Shown: positions 1 to 11,958, counted from the first letter of the stretch. The stretch is 64,000 bases of DNA from Saxidomus purpurata (GCA_022818135.1 JAFMSR010000009.1:23428747-23492746); one strand, 5' to 3'. The notes: generated from the sequence alone by a model not told the origin. Program-made: numbers and translations.

Positions 1-2
1 GT

Positions 3-1390
3 GACTATAATGCGCGAACATCACTTTTACCCGATTTCGTCTGTAATGACAATAATGTACATATGAATTTACTTCCCGATGATTATGTTTGTGATGTTGA
101 TATAGAGAGATTTTCTCAAGATGCAGGTCATGTAAATAATAATGGTATTCACTTATTAGAATTATTAAACAGTCAGGATTACGCATATTAAATGGTAGAA
201 TGGGTAAAGATCTACACATTGGCAAATATACCTTTGTAAATAATCGCGGCAGCAGCGTTATAGATTATGTGTTATGTAAACCCGAAACATTTTGCAATAT
301 AAAAGAGTTTGAAATAGATGCGCCAAATATATTGTCCGATCATTGCCTTGTCAGTTGTATGTTTAGTTTTGATATTACTGAGAGAAGTTTTGATACTAGT
401 GATCTCTCAGATGAGGGTAAGCAGTATGTAGATTTTAGATATGTTTGGAATAATGATTGCAAGACACAGTTTATTGAACGATTATCGAGTATAGATATGT
501 CGAATAATTTTGATGCGTTGTCAAATGATATATTTTCATGCAATACAAGTCAAGATGTGGACGGCTGTCTACAAAGTTTTCAAAATATTATTGATAATGT
601 TGCATCACCATTGTTTAAAAAAACATTTGCGAGACAAAATAAAATGGTTAATAGTAATTCAGACCAAAAGGATAATCCATGGTACGATAATGAGTGTAGT
701 GAAAAGAAAAATATATTTTTAAGCTTACTAAATAGGTACAGAAGTAATCCGAATGATGTAAATAGAATAGATATGGTGCAAGCCAGGTCACAGTATAAAA
801 GTACGTTAAGAAAATGCCGTTATAATTTTGATAAAGAAAAAACAACTAAACTTATAAACGCTAGATCTAATAATGCACGCTTGTATTGGAAAATGTTAAA
901 AGAAACTGCTGGTGTTAAAAGTGCACATATACCATTGTCGTCTTTTGAAATGTATTTTAAAGCAATAAATAATCCGGACGATAGATTTTTTGTACCAGAT
1001 GAAGATGTTATACATTTTATAGAACGCTATGAAAACAATGAATTCAATGTTATGTTTGCAGAATTAAACGAGCATTTTTCTCTGAATGAAATAAACATGG
1101 CTATAAAACAGCTTAAGACAAATAAGTCTAGTGGTCCAGATTATATGTTAAATGAATTTTTTATTGCTGGCAGAATTGCAGTAGTGCCTGTATTACATAA
1201 ACTTTTCAATAAAGTATTTGATATTGGTTACTTTCCACAGTCTTGGTCTGATGGTTACATTATTCCATTACTTAAAAAGGGAAATGTTAATAATGTTGAT
1301 AATTATCAAGGAATTACATTACTGAGCTGTTTGGGTAAGCTGTTTACAAGTATTTTAAATAAAAGACTGCAACTGGGCCGAAGAATATAA
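3..1390 (+). pseudogene. LINE ORF2 part 1: endonuclease C-terminal half and start of reverse transcriptase
   Basis: Positions 3-191 read in one frame (DYNART, a GD-N-type endonuclease motif, then NGIHLLELL). The reading continues after a frameshift near 181 in the frame of 200-1390, with GSSVIDYVLC and SDHC, the catalytic His region of APE-type endonucleases. A linker of about 200 residues follows. The N-terminal reverse transcriptase blocks are NKSSGPD near residue 312, SDGYIIPLLKKG, and NYQGITLLSCLGKLF. The frame ends at TAA 1388-1390, but translation in another frame from about 1369 restores the family-like sequence, so this is a frameshift and not a natural C-terminus. Confidence 0.85.
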
Positions 1391-2711
1391 TGTTTATGTT
1401 GAAGCTCAAGCTGGATTTCGATCACATATGAGCACCGTAGATAATGTTTTTGTCTTGCATGGATTAATAAATCATATGTTAAACAAAGGGAAACAACTCT
1501 ATACGCTATTTGTTGACTTTTCTAAGGCTTTTGACTATGTAGTCAGGGAAAATTTGTGGTATAAATTAATTAAGTTAGGTCTCAGGGGTAATATTTTAAA
1601 CATTATGCAGTCTATGTACCAATCAGTTAAGTCAAGAGTAAAATATATGAACAGATTAAGTGATGAATTTTCTTGCATGCTTGGAGTTAGACAGGGGGAA
1701 TGCTTATCTCCCTTTTTATTTTCACTCTGTATTAATGACCTTGAAGATATTTACATTCATAGTGGGGCACAGGGTATAGATGTTTACATGTTCAAAGTAT
1801 ATTTATTATTGTATGCAGATGATATTATAATTTTTGCAAACGCATCCGAAGAATTGCAGCAGAATATACATTTGTTAGCAGATTATTGTAAAACTTGGAG
1901 GATGAAAGTAAATACTACAAAAACAAAAGTAATGATATTTCGAAAAGGTGGCACAGTTTCCAGAAATCTTAAATTTTATTATGAAGATCAGGAAATTGAA
2001 ATTGTTAATAAGTTTACATATTTGGGCATTGTCTTTACCAGTGGTGGTTCTTTAACTACAGCACAGGGTACACTTTCTGGTCAAGCACAGAAGGCTATAT
2101 TTAGGTTAAACAAGTATTTGTATAAATTCACGTATATATCTCCAAAGCATAAGTTAGATCTTTTTGATAAGTTAGTCGCTCCGATATTGAACTATGGAAG
2201 TGAAGTCTGCGGATTCTCAAAAAATTTGTCTATTGAAAGAGTTCATTTACAGTTTTGCAAGAACATACTTGGAGTTAAAAAGACCACACAGAATGATTTT
2301 ATTTATGGTGAATTAGGTAGGGTAAATTTTAAGACTTTACACTATTACAATATCATAAAATACTGGATTAAAATATTGCAAACATGTGAAAATAAATATG
2401 TGTCATTAGTGTATAAAATGCTCAAAAATGATTTAGACATTGCACCAAATAAATCAAACTGGTGTTATTTTGTGAAAAATCTGTTAAGTACACTTGGTTT
2501 TTATGATGTGTGGTTGCAACAAAATGTCGGTAATACAAATATGTTCTTATCTATAGTTAAACAAAGGTTAAATGATCAATTTAGACAGAATTGGCACGAT
2601 AGACTAGAAAATTCAAGCAGAGCATTATTTTATAGAAATATTTCGAATTTTAGATTTCAGCCTTATTTAGAATATTTTACAAATAAAAAAAAATTGTCAA
2701 TCATTAGTTAG
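1370..2711 (+). pseudogene. LINE ORF2 part 2: reverse transcriptase catalytic core
   Basis: Open from about 1370 (WAEEYNVYVEAQAGFRS, joining part 1) to a stop at 2709-2711. It holds the reverse transcriptase palm motifs: FVDFSKAFDYV near 1510 with the first catalytic Asp, RQGECLSPFLFSLCIND near 1690, and LLYADDIIIFA near 1805 with the catalytic Asp pair. The thumb-like region follows (NYGSEVCGF, FCKNILGVKKTTQNDFIYGELGR). Catalytic residues are intact, so the damage looks recent and is limited to frameshifts. The frame is lost at an A-run near 2690, a common site for small indels or sequencing error. Confidence 0.88.
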
Positions 2712-3024
2712 GTTAAGAGTTTCCTCTCACAGGTTGCATATTGAAGCAGGTCGTTGGTCTAGACCTGTAGCTACACCAATAAATGAAAGAATATGTCAAT
2801 TTTGTAATGTCCTAGAAGATGAATATCACTTCGTTATAGAATGCAACTTGTTCAGTGAATTAAGGCAAACATATATACCATCAAAATATTGGCGAAGACC
2901 TAATATGTATAAGTTTGTCAATTTATTGAATAATGATAACCAAATAATTGTGAGAAACCTCGGAATTTTTATATACAATGCTTTCAAAAAACGTACTGAA
3001 CTTGTGTACGGAAATAATAATTAA
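2701..3024 (+). pseudogene. LINE ORF2 part 3: C-terminal CCHC segment
   Basis: In the third frame, SLVRLRVSSHRLHIEAGRW leads to CQFCNVLEDEYHFVIEC, a C-x2-C-x8-H-x4-C arrangement at about 2794-2851. Such a Cys/His motif closes the ORF2 protein of several LINE clades and is thought to bind nucleic acid. The segment ends at TAA 3022-3024. The first in-frame possible start is TTG, which supports reading it as a continuation of part 2 and not a separate gene. A diverged copy of the same segment lies on the minus strand at 31866-32335. Confidence 0.85.
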
Positions 3025-3440
3025 TTCATAATTGTAAAATCCAGTGCTATTATAATATTCCGGTATCTAAACATTTAACATCTGAATTATCAAAATCAGT
3101 TGATGTTGTTGTTTTTTTTTTTTTTTTTTTTTTTAACTTTTCTGGCATAAACGTATAGATTTAGAATAGATTTATAATCGCCGGTTGGTTAACCTTTCTG
3201 TTTCGTTTCGTGAAAGGTTGACGTCAAAACTGGGCTGGAGTGAATATGAAATAACTGTTTGTATGTGAAATGTTCAAAATATTGTAAAACCTTCTCCACT
3301 TTGGTTAAATAACATTAAGTATAATGTCATATGTATTTACATTATTATTATTTGCTGTTCGCCATAAAATTTTGTATATGTATGCCTCATGGGCTTTTTA
3401 GCCTAATGGATTTACATGAAAAATAAATATATATATATGT

Positions 3441-6010
3441 TATAAAATGTACACGTCCTAATCTTTCCGACAATCTTAAAGACCACCTCCGAATAGAGCA
3501 GGAAGATCACCGTGCACTATAAATATATAGTAGACACACCTTTGAATAAGGACCACCTCCAAACAAAAACCTCATTTGTAGCTTCCCAACAGTGGTCTTT
3601 GTTCACATATTTGACTGTACATGTATTTAATATTTGTTTAATTTTGGCTTAACTTTATTAACCATTTGTAATAGTGCCTAAATGACTTTAAAGCCGCTCT
3701 ATATTCATAAATGCAGCTTATTTCAGAAATAATTGAACTTACAACAGCCCTAGACCGCCACTGGAACTATGACTTTACAACAAACGACAGTTTCAATTTA
3801 TGGCAAAACTCGTTACTATCCACCAGCCTTAATTAACATGAACATGATTCAACACATAAAGCGTAAATGGAGCAGTGATAATAATGTCAATGTAATTTAG
3901 CAAATCAACAGAAACAGGTAGGACAAAACGAATATAAGTGTTCATAAATGGCACAAGGACGTCAAATAGAGTAAACGCAGAAGTTATTCATGATTAAGAA
4001 ACCAACAGAAACTTAACTTAGTGTCTTCATCGTGAGAATTCCCTCTTCAGCCTAAATACTACACATTGTAACAGTCGTAAGATGCAATACAAATGATTGG
4101 CGTCATGTGAAAAGGGTTCTTAAGCTTATGACGTTACTTATCGGGAAATGACGTCGAACGTTATCGATTATGCAGACGACAATGCCGTGACGTCGCGCCA
4201 TTTTACATAAATGCTTCCGTGTTTTAGAAGTCTTAAAATCATCAAATGGTGATATTTTCAACACGTTGCAATCATGTATCCGACGTACATGATTCACGGT
4301 AAGTAGAGTAATTGTGATTATCATGCAGTGGACCGTTAACAAATGTCAAGTATGACTGCATGTAATTGTTTTCAAATAAAAACATGGTACAGCACACACT
4401 GTTGAATGCAAAGTTGGAAAGCATGCTAAGATACTCCACAATATATATGAAAAATGTTAATAAAAATATTCGGTTCTAAAACTTTTCAATTCCCGTAAAT
4501 TGTTTTGTATTTATTGCCAATAATATCCGTTAAACTAACTTAAGAGATAATTTGTTAAATTTAAAACATTTGCTATTTGTAGACGCTGTAAGTTATATAA
4601 TTCTATTACCTCCCTTTCTTTATTTTAGAATTATATAAAGATGAGATAAGGCCACTACTTTTTTATCTTTTGGTTTACAAGATATTTTTTGAAAAGTGTC
4701 TATCGGCCTGTCGAAAAAAGATCTGATATATCTGTGCAAAACACATTTCTCCATCACCCCAAAAAAGACAACTGAAAGTTAATGTCATCTGAAACTTTGA
4801 CAGCTTTGATGTGTGTCGCTTTGGCATGCGATTTACATAATATGTTATCAACTGTGAGTTTGTGTATGCTTGATAGTGGGTCCGGGATGATATGATGTTT
4901 TTTGTCCAAACTTCATGTGACAGTACGGAGAAATAACGCGTAACTTCGCGGGAGTAAAATCGCGGCATTTCAAGTGGTTTTACAGATAAATGGACGGGTT
5001 AACAGGACATTAAATTAAAATTGATTATACATTAAATTTAAATTGATTATATACGGTAGAAATTTGAATACACATGAATTGTCTGTGAGTTGTAAACATA
5101 TCAAATTCAAAAATATTTGCCGACCGACGTATTTGTTTAGAGTATTCAATATATTGTCTCACCCAAAATAAAACTTACTCATAACATTATTTATTCCAAA
5201 CTAGTATTTTTATAATCCAAAATTATCAGACTATCGTCTAGAACTACTTCGTACATGTCTCAAACTGTCAAAATAGTTCGGTCTTTTTAATGCCACGTGC
5301 TTTCACTAAGATCAAACGTCGGTGCGCCTTCTTTGATCTCGTGACACCTTATAATCTTTAAGAATAAACGAATTTGCAAAAACATTATTTCATTCGGCAA
5401 TAGTTAGAAGAAAATTGTTACTGTGAAAAAAATCGACTAAAGTAGCACAATATAATTAATGGCAACAAAACGGACACGCTGAAACGCCGCATTTTTCTTT
5501 AAAAAGGAACGTTTTGTTTTAAATATACAAATGTATACCTAACAGTTGAAACTTTTTAAATTTTGATTGAGAAATACTTTTCGCATTAACAGGGGTGTGA
5601 TTAGGCAAAGGGTCGAGGGGGATGTGGATTATTTGTACAGGCAGGGGGCATGAGTGACGGTATAGGGGCAATGCCCCTGTGGGGAGCAGGAAAACTATGT
5701 GTTTTCAATATTATAGGGGAATAAAAGTGCATTTCTAGAACACTTCTAAAAGATTTTCAATGTGTTTTAACAAAGCAAGAAAGTTTGTTCTATAGTGATG
5801 TGCTAGGATAAAAACGGTCAGTTTCAAATTTAAAAGATAAAAAAGTCTATATCAGGGGCCTCGTATGTCCATTTTGGGGGCCAAAAATACCACATATTTA
5901 AAAAAAAAAATAGCCTAATGTTTTGTTGAGGGTATATTTTTAATATTTGTTTGTCTGTTTGACAATGAGGTGGTAAGGTGACTTTTAAATCCGTTTTCTT
6001 TGGATATAAA
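3441..6010. other. Unassigned AT-rich stretch, no supported gene
   Basis: No gene is supported. Short ORFs at 4103-4342 and 4675-4968 on the minus strand have no recognisable motif. A small CpG-richer patch at about 4130-4290 contains several TGACGT cores (ATF/CREB-like). Positions 3470-3590 repeat the phrase GACCACCTCC twice. A G-rich patch lies near 5600-5690. Confidence 0.5.
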
Positions 6011-6012
6011 AA

Positions 6013-6205
6013 CTGTCACATTTAGAGCAGCGGTATTGTATTCTACTTCTGACAAGAAGATCATGTGTTCGATCCCCATTTGTGTGTTCACGGTAGTGTC
6101 TTTAGAAAAGACAAGCGCGGTCAAAACGGTCTCTTATTATGTCTGTTTCTCTATGAGGTTGAATCAGCCCGAAGCGAGTCTTGAGAGTTTTCACACTCGA
6201 AAATA
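6013..6205 (+). repeat. tRNA-derived SINE
   Basis: A tRNA-like head has an A-box-like TAGAGCAGCGG and a B-box GTGTTCGATCCCC at about 6066. It is followed by GTAGTGTCTTTAGAAAAGAC and a tail with GAGGTTGAATCAGCCCGAAG. The tail is shared with SINE copies at about 14246-14360 and 47080-47210. RNA polymerase III would be expected to read it; activity is not shown. Confidence 0.65.
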
Positions 6206-6404
6206 AAGCAAATATCATTAAGTAGATACAACGCCCATAGTTAAGATATCATTTAATAAGTGATCATTAACTCTGTTTTTCGTCACAAACTATTTTTCTT
6301 TTCGTTTGAGTTTTGATTTATTTATCTAAATTCGCAGGTTCTCTATCACGCAGCACGATCTCATGTTCTTCCGAGAAAGTTAAGCTGATGTGGAGCAGAC
6401 GAAA

Positions 6405-6569
6405 ATGCTAGCTGTTGCCGAGCAACAGACACACGACAGTGTATTGCCAGATATTATACATCCGGCTAGTCTAAGCAGGGCCCGACAGGAGTATTTCAGA
6501 AGTCATATTCGACCTCACGTCAGACCAGACTTTCAAGATCTTCTGTGTCCATCTCTATACGAAGAATAA
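6405..6569 (+). CDS. Small unrecognised ORF or terminal exon, 54 aa
   Basis: An ATG at 6405 opens a 54-codon frame ending at TAA 6567-6569. I do not recognise the protein. It stands out because its base and codon use are more balanced than the surrounding AT-rich DNA, and it gives a compositionally normal polar protein rich in Arg, His and Pro (HPASLSRARQEYFRSH, then RPHVRPDFQDLLCPSLYEE at the end). There is no signal peptide or membrane segment. An in-frame stop at 6381 means translation starts at this ATG, or an exon begins after it (possible acceptor GAGCAG|AC near 6399). A splice-acceptor-like TTCGCAG ends at 6337. It may be a complete microprotein, a last exon, or a gene remnant. Confidence 0.35.
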   Translation: MLAVAEQQTHDSVLPDIIHPASLSRARQEYFRSHIRPHVRPDFQDLLCPSLYEE

Positions 6570-7073
6570 TCTTGGATACGAGTAAAGTACTAAGACTGCA
6601 TTGTGGTAGAAATGAGTTACTGTGGTTAACAGTTTATTTTTTACAGAAAGTTCGAAGTTCATAAAAGTAGTTCCCGATTCAATTTAAATTTTCGTTTTAG
6701 CCACATTTTACAGAGCCTGAAAAGTTTTTAAATGTTGTTTATAAAATCAGTCTCAACTCCCTAAAACTATTAGTATTAGCAACACAAGTGAAATATCATA
6801 GAAACTAATTTCTAAAAAGATAACATACAGGTATTTATTATTTGACACAACCACTCATAATGGCACAAACTGATAATATAATTCTCAGAATGAAAAAAAT
6901 AGTGTTGAGTCGTATGTCATGTCTGTCACCTATATGTAAATAGTGTAAAGCCGTATTCAAATGCTGATCATTTCTAGTATTTGCCTCTGATTTTCTTGTA
7001 GTGACATTTGTTTTGGTGAATGTTCCTTTTCCTTGCTTTGAAGCTTATATTTAGAAAATTTAGAGCAACGTTT

Positions 7074-7087
7074 GTTACCATGGCAAC
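7074..7087. promoter_or_regulatory. X-box motif (RFX-type) GTTACCATGGCAAC
   Basis: An imperfect palindrome matching the X-box (GTNRCC, short spacer, RGYAAC) bound by RFX factors, which drive ciliary genes in animals. It lies about 500 bp after the 54-aa ORF. No start site is identified; a single 14-bp match may be chance. Confidence 0.3.
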
Positions 7088-7724
7088 CTGGCTAATTGGA
7101 TTTATCAAAGATTTTCACTGATGTTCTGAAATTACCTAGCAACCATAAATGAGACCTGTGAAAAATAACTTTAGTACTTCAGACTGACCAGGAAGGCTTT
7201 ATTCTAGTTGATAATACATTCATTATTTTGATTTCTGTTAAACTAAATTTGTCAGTTCACTCAAACAGTGCAGTCAAAATTTGATGATTATTTTACAAAT
7301 GACGAATACTAATAGTCCGCCCTCTGTAGTCGGAAAGTTGTTCCGAGATAGTTGTGTGTTTAAAAGTAAGATTCTTTAGGGAAAATGGAATCTTTTTTCG
7401 AAAAAAATAAAGTGTGTATAAGTTTGCAGCCCTTGTCCATATATTGAAGAGTTTCAAGAAGATGAAGAATATTTTAAGAGGTACTGTGTTGCATTTTTGT
7501 CAGTTGTCCTCTTGGGTAGTTACGCTTGTAAACAAGACACAGCAAGTTTTAAACTACATTTTTTCATATACAGTCTATGTACATGTCACTTTGAAAAACT
7601 TTGTAAGAACGTAAAATTACTTTGTTAAGAGGTTTGTTTTATTATTGAAATCTAAACCGGAGATATTACGTATTCTATAACAAATGAAATTAAGATGTTT
7701 GATATGTATTTTTAATACATTTTG

Positions 7725-7738
7725 GTAACTATGGCAAC
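7725..7738. promoter_or_regulatory. Second X-box-like motif GTAACTATGGCAAC
   Basis: A second RFX-type match within 650 bp of the first. Further matches occur at 53977-53990 and 55865-55878. Function is unproven. Confidence 0.25.
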
Positions 7739-7770
7739 GTTATATTAGAATATGACAATGATTTAAGGAG

Positions 7771-8401
7771 TCACGCAACAGTTTTGCGCCCAAGTTTCGA
7801 ATTAGCCCTGGTCAAATTTCTGTAGAAAGGGTACTGTTGAGAGTTAAGGGTGCAGTGTGTGTAGAGAATGATTGATATTGCTATATTTCTCTTTTGACTG
7901 TCTTGAATGAGTGTTGAAATATAATCTGTAATATAAATATGTGGCTTTTTGTGGCTCTGTGTAAAACCGGTGCATGAGAATGGAAGTATGTGATTTTTCA
8001 CTAGTCTGGGGTGAGTAGAATGCATTTTGCAGTGACAAACAAACAACATACAAATAACTGTAAATAGCAAAGAGGCAGTACAGTAAATTCCACTTTTTAG
8101 GTGCTTTTTCTTGTTTAACAGGGAGTCTGGTGTTTGAAACTGACCAGCTCCTGGTTGACCTATCATGCATGCAATTTGAGTGATGTTTTGAGAATTGACA
8201 ATTTGGCCTCGGTCCAACCCAAAAAATGGCGCTATCTTTCAATGCAACATAATCCATGAATCGTGTATGCCAATGAATTTGGCAGCAAACTTTATGATAT
8301 TTTTCAAGAGATAGTTGACATGTGCATGATGCTGTATTTTGTTTCTTCAGGTTAGCAGTTACAGGTGTTGTGTGTTCCTGCCCCCTTAAAGATTCGTCCA
8401 A
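7771..8401 (-). other. Two overlapping minus-strand open frames of unknown nature
   Basis: Frames of 185 codons (7844-8401) and 148 codons (7771-8217) overlap on the minus strand, which is long for this AT-rich DNA. Neither shows a domain, signal peptide or repeated motif that I can name. The first has scattered Cys and His residues without a clear spacing. They could be a decayed mobile-element gene, an exon of an unidentified gene, or chance. I do not call either as a protein. Confidence 0.2.
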
Positions 8402-9156
8402 TGTCTCATTGATGGTTCATATTTCACTGTATATACAAAAACTAAATTATTTTTACAAAGGCTGAAAATAACGGGCTTTGCTTTTAATTTGATACTAGTT
8501 CAATTTGCATAACATTTAATTCGATGAAAACAATTTACGTACACTTATAAAAACAGTGTTCTGTTGTGTATTCTGATTGTCAAAACCACTACACCACTAA
8601 ACGTTATTTAAGATCAAGAAATTAAGAAACTGTATAATGATGGTTTCCACGAAAATGACTCTTCCAGTCGCTCCCACTGTTTGGTTAAGGTTTATCGTCA
8701 GCGTAAGCGTTTGCAGTGTTGAAGAAAACCACAATTTGCTATATTTACATAAACAAATTATTCGAATGTTGTATTTAATACTTTCTGCTAGTATTTCTCA
8801 CTGAAATGGAATTTTTTGGCATAAAACAGTTTAGAGGCATCCTCTATCTGCAAAAAGAACGATTCAACATCTAAGTTTTAGTACAAATGTGTCATTTAAA
8901 AGAATAAATTACCAATACATTTTCTTTTTTGACGTTCCGGACCCCAACAAAACCATTTGAATAATATTGCGAGTGTTCATAGAGGCTACTAAATGGACCT
9001 ATTGAATTATAAAAAAAGGTGTTGAGTAAGTATTCTAGATCAATCTTAACCACCTGCGAAAATAAGAAATAATGTTTTGCTATGTTGATTATAAAATTGT
9101 ATGTTGAGAATTTAGTGACTTCCGACTTTCTTTAAATGCTATCGTTTCTTTTTGAC
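8402..9156. other. Unassigned stretch
   Basis: AT-rich sequence. I see no gene, SINE head or inverted-repeat element. Confidence 0.5.
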
Positions 9157-9616
9157 CATCGTGACTTCGCGTATCGTAATCGTAACTTCTCGTATCGCCA
9201 TCGTGACTTGCGTATCGTCATCGTGACTTCGCGTATCGTCATCGTGACTTCGCGTATCGTCATCGTGACTTCGCGTATCGTCATCGTGACTTTGCGTATC
9301 GTCATCGTGACTTCGCGTATCGTCATCGTGACTTCGCTTGTCGTCATCGTGACTTCGTGTATCGTAATCGTGACTTTGCGTATCGCCATCGTGACATTGC
9401 GTGTCGTCATCGTGACTTCGCATATCACACATCGCCGTCTTGACTTCGCGTATCGCCATCGTGACTTCGCGTATCGTCATCGTGACTTTGCGTATCGTCA
9501 TCGTGACTTCGCGTATCGTCATCGTGACTTCGCGTATCGTCATCGTGACTTCGCGTATCGTCATCGTGAATTCACGTATCGCCATCGTTACTTTGCGTGT
9601 CGTCATCGTGACTTTG
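9157..9616. repeat. 21-bp minisatellite, about 22 units
   Basis: Head-to-tail units of CTTCGCGTATCGTCATCGTGA with scattered single-base changes and one disturbed unit near 9420-9440. Because 21 is a multiple of three, several frames on both strands stay open. The plus strand gives heptads such as VTSRIVI and the minus strand such as EVTMTIR. The array is much richer in CpG than its flanks. It is best read as non-coding tandem repeat; a repeat protein is possible but there is no start context, splice site or flanking coding sequence to support it. Confidence 0.9.
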
Positions 9617-9777
9617 CCAGTAATGGTTCAGACATTGTGTTATACATGGCTGTTTGAAAAAGTAAGTAAGGTGCTTATCCTAAGTTTTCTGTTAACAGTG
9701 TATTATACATGTTTCTAACATGACTCACGATTTTGTCTCTATATACAAAGAGTAGAAAATTTATGTTATATTCTAAC

Positions 9778-10165
9778 ACAAGCGGCTGTTTTTCCTATAT
9801 AAACATATAGGGAAAAGCCTGTATTTTATTTTACGATAAAATACAGCACGTTTTTCCAAGGACGACGTGCCTTAAATGACGTAACGACGTGACGTATGTA
9901 AACAAGCGCGTCCAATCGTATCTCGCGTTTTAAGGTTACAATGATGTACTACTACGCGTTAGATAAAGTTCGGGATTGTTTTCAAAGAAAATAACGTGTT
10001 AGAATCGAAATAATAAATTGTTCCCTATATTTTATCATTGAATAAAATACAGTCAGTCATTTGGATGCGAAAAATTAAATCACTCGTGCTTCGCACTCGT
10101 GATTTAATTACTACGCATCCAAATTCCTGACTATATTTTATTCAACGATAAAATACAGGGAGGCA
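9778..10165 (+). mobile_element. MITE-like element with palindromic core, copy 1
   Basis: Begins near AGCGGCTGTTTTTCCTATAT and contains CCTGTATTTTATTTTACGAT, whose complement recurs near the right end around 10125-10160. A strong hairpin at about 10060-10135 pairs TTGGATGCG...AAATCACTCGTGC with GCACTCGTGATTT...CGCATCCAA. It has no ORF. A second copy, broken by two insertions, lies at 58318-59400, so this is a dispersed non-autonomous element. Confidence 0.75.
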
Positions 10166-10695
10166 TTTATTATTTCTTAATTAAACCTTATACAACGCGG
10201 GAGCCGATATGCTGTAAACATGACGTCATAATGACTTCCGCTTAAACAAAAGTTGTCCCCTTTGCTGAGACTGAGTATTTCATTGAGCGACAATTCAAAT
10301 TAATACCACTGATCAGTAAAGTATTATTTCTTCTGTTTCTTTAAACAAATCTAATATACTTGTATAGTTTAGTTTGGAATATGAACAATAATCACGAATT
10401 TAACATTGCCACAGTGATACATATGTAACATAAGCAATAAAAATATGCTGTTATCGCCCCTCTTTTCTCTGTTCTGTATAAATACAGTAAATATTGAACA
10501 AATATCTATAGACTATCCTTTAAAACAATTTACCGTCTGACAATCTTATCAGATTTATTAGTTTGTACTTGATTGTTTGCTTTCGTAAAATACTACTTCA
10601 TGTTACTGTTCGATATTTTGACATCAGTGGTAAGTTTGGCATATTTGATTAAATTGTAAATGTGAGTGGCTAAACTTTTGACTGTGCGGAGTACG

Positions 10696-11342
10696 AGGGG
10701 TGATCCAGAAGTAATCGGATTGTTGCTATATTTCTTTAATTACTCAATATTCGTACATAGTAAACATATAAACGATACATATTTCACAAAATAATAATTT
10801 TCTCAGAATCACGAAAATCAATTTTCAACGTTTCTATAGTACAAATATAACATAGATATTTTAAATCAGTTATGCGTTAAGTTGCAGGTATATTTCTTGT
10901 GTTTCTTGATGTTGAACTTTTGTGCGGCTCGTCAACGTGATTACCTAATTAATATCACATATATTTGTGGTCAAGCTGCGTATACATTGTACATGTAGTT
11001 ATGGAACATTGTATCATTGTATCATACATTGTATATTGCACATTTCTAGAACCGTTTAAACAAACAGCACATATGTACTAGGTGGACTCCTCGCGTGTTG
11101 ATAAATCAAAGGAAAATAGTTTACAGAGCATAACGCCAGCAAATGTCATTCTGAGTTCGTTGACGCTCCCAGCCTTACAGTCACAATACTAGTATGTACA
11201 TGGAATGTTTTTTGTACAAATGGAACGAAATTGACAGGGATGATCGAAAAGAGATTGAACATCGAATCGTGCGACGCTTATTTGCGATTGCAACCTATGT
11301 GGTAGTAAAAGAAACATTCCGGTTAATTATTGATCACCCCTT
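10696..11342. mobile_element. Inverted-repeat element, mariner-like ends, non-autonomous
   Basis: The left end AGGGGTGATCCAGAAGTAAT and the right end, whose complement starts AGGGGTGATCAATAATTAA, form imperfect terminal inverted repeats of about 23 bp around 650 bp. Mariner-family ends often look like this, so a deleted mariner derivative is plausible. No transposase motif is visible between the ends. Confidence 0.45.
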
Positions 11343-11739
11343 GTATATCTCACACGTAACTGATAAACAATGAAATTGTCTGTTCATGTATCGAACGTTG
11401 ATAACATATCTTGGCTTGGTTTTGTTCAAATAAATAGATGTTTCCATAATCCAGTAAAGATCGGGATCTGTTACAAATATTGATCAATATAGCTAGTATC
11501 AGTTTTAGCCATACAATAAAACACCTTAAAGGTTATCTGGTTGAGGAGAAAGCACAAAACTTTGAAAAACAGGTACATGTACCTGTAATTATAACCGCTG
11601 TTCTCATTTTCCTTTTGCCTCGTGGTAAATGTACAGTTTCACAGGTGTGTCTAGTGTAGTGTAACTGATTCATTTTCTTTATCCTTTCATTACGCATAAC
11701 TGTAATTGAGAAGGTCAAATATCATCACCTATGTACTTA

Positions 11740-11958
11740 AAGGTCCATTACTAAGACCAAATTGAATTTACTTTTAAATCTGGAATTGTAACAGGGAATT
11801 ACAGTTTGAAACTGGCTTCTAAATCTTTACAATAGCAGTGGAGAATTTCCCTGTTTGAAATACTGCTGCAGAAAAACAAATGAATGTTTCTGAGAAGACG
11901 CCCATTACAATTCCAGATTTAAAAGGAAATTCGAATTGGTCTTAGTAACGGACCTTTT
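11740..11958. mobile_element. MITE with ~53-bp terminal inverted repeats
   Basis: The left arm (AAAGGTCCATTACTAAGACC, then TTTAAATCTGGAATTGTAA) and the right arm (TTACAATTCCAGATTTAAAA, then GGTCTTAGTAACGGACCTTT) are near complements, with about 110 bp between. A lone extra end of the same type sits at 12040-12072 (GGTCTTAGTAATGGACCTTT). It encodes nothing. Confidence 0.75.

Larger units (their letters stand above)
1..3440 (+). mobile_element. Non-LTR retrotransposon (LINE), 5' end outside window, inactive
   Basis: This is the 3' part of a LINE, a retrotransposon that copies itself by target-primed reverse transcription. Reading order is endonuclease (DYNART at the left edge, SSVIDYV and LSDHC near 260-350), reverse transcriptase (about 1100-2000) and a C-terminal CCHC-like motif (about 2790-2870). 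The coding frame shifts near 181, near 1369 and at the A-run near 2690, so the copy cannot make an intact protein. The 3' UTR holds a T-run at 3109-3133 and seems to end at AATAAATATATATATATG (about 3422-3440). The clade (CR1/L2/I-like) is not decided. Start and target-site duplication are off-window. Confidence 0.9.

Noticed and set aside
11205..11342. Mariner transposase fragment near the right end of 10696-11342
   Set aside because: The open frame there does not show the helix-turn-helix or DD(34)D patterns; only the ends are mariner-like.
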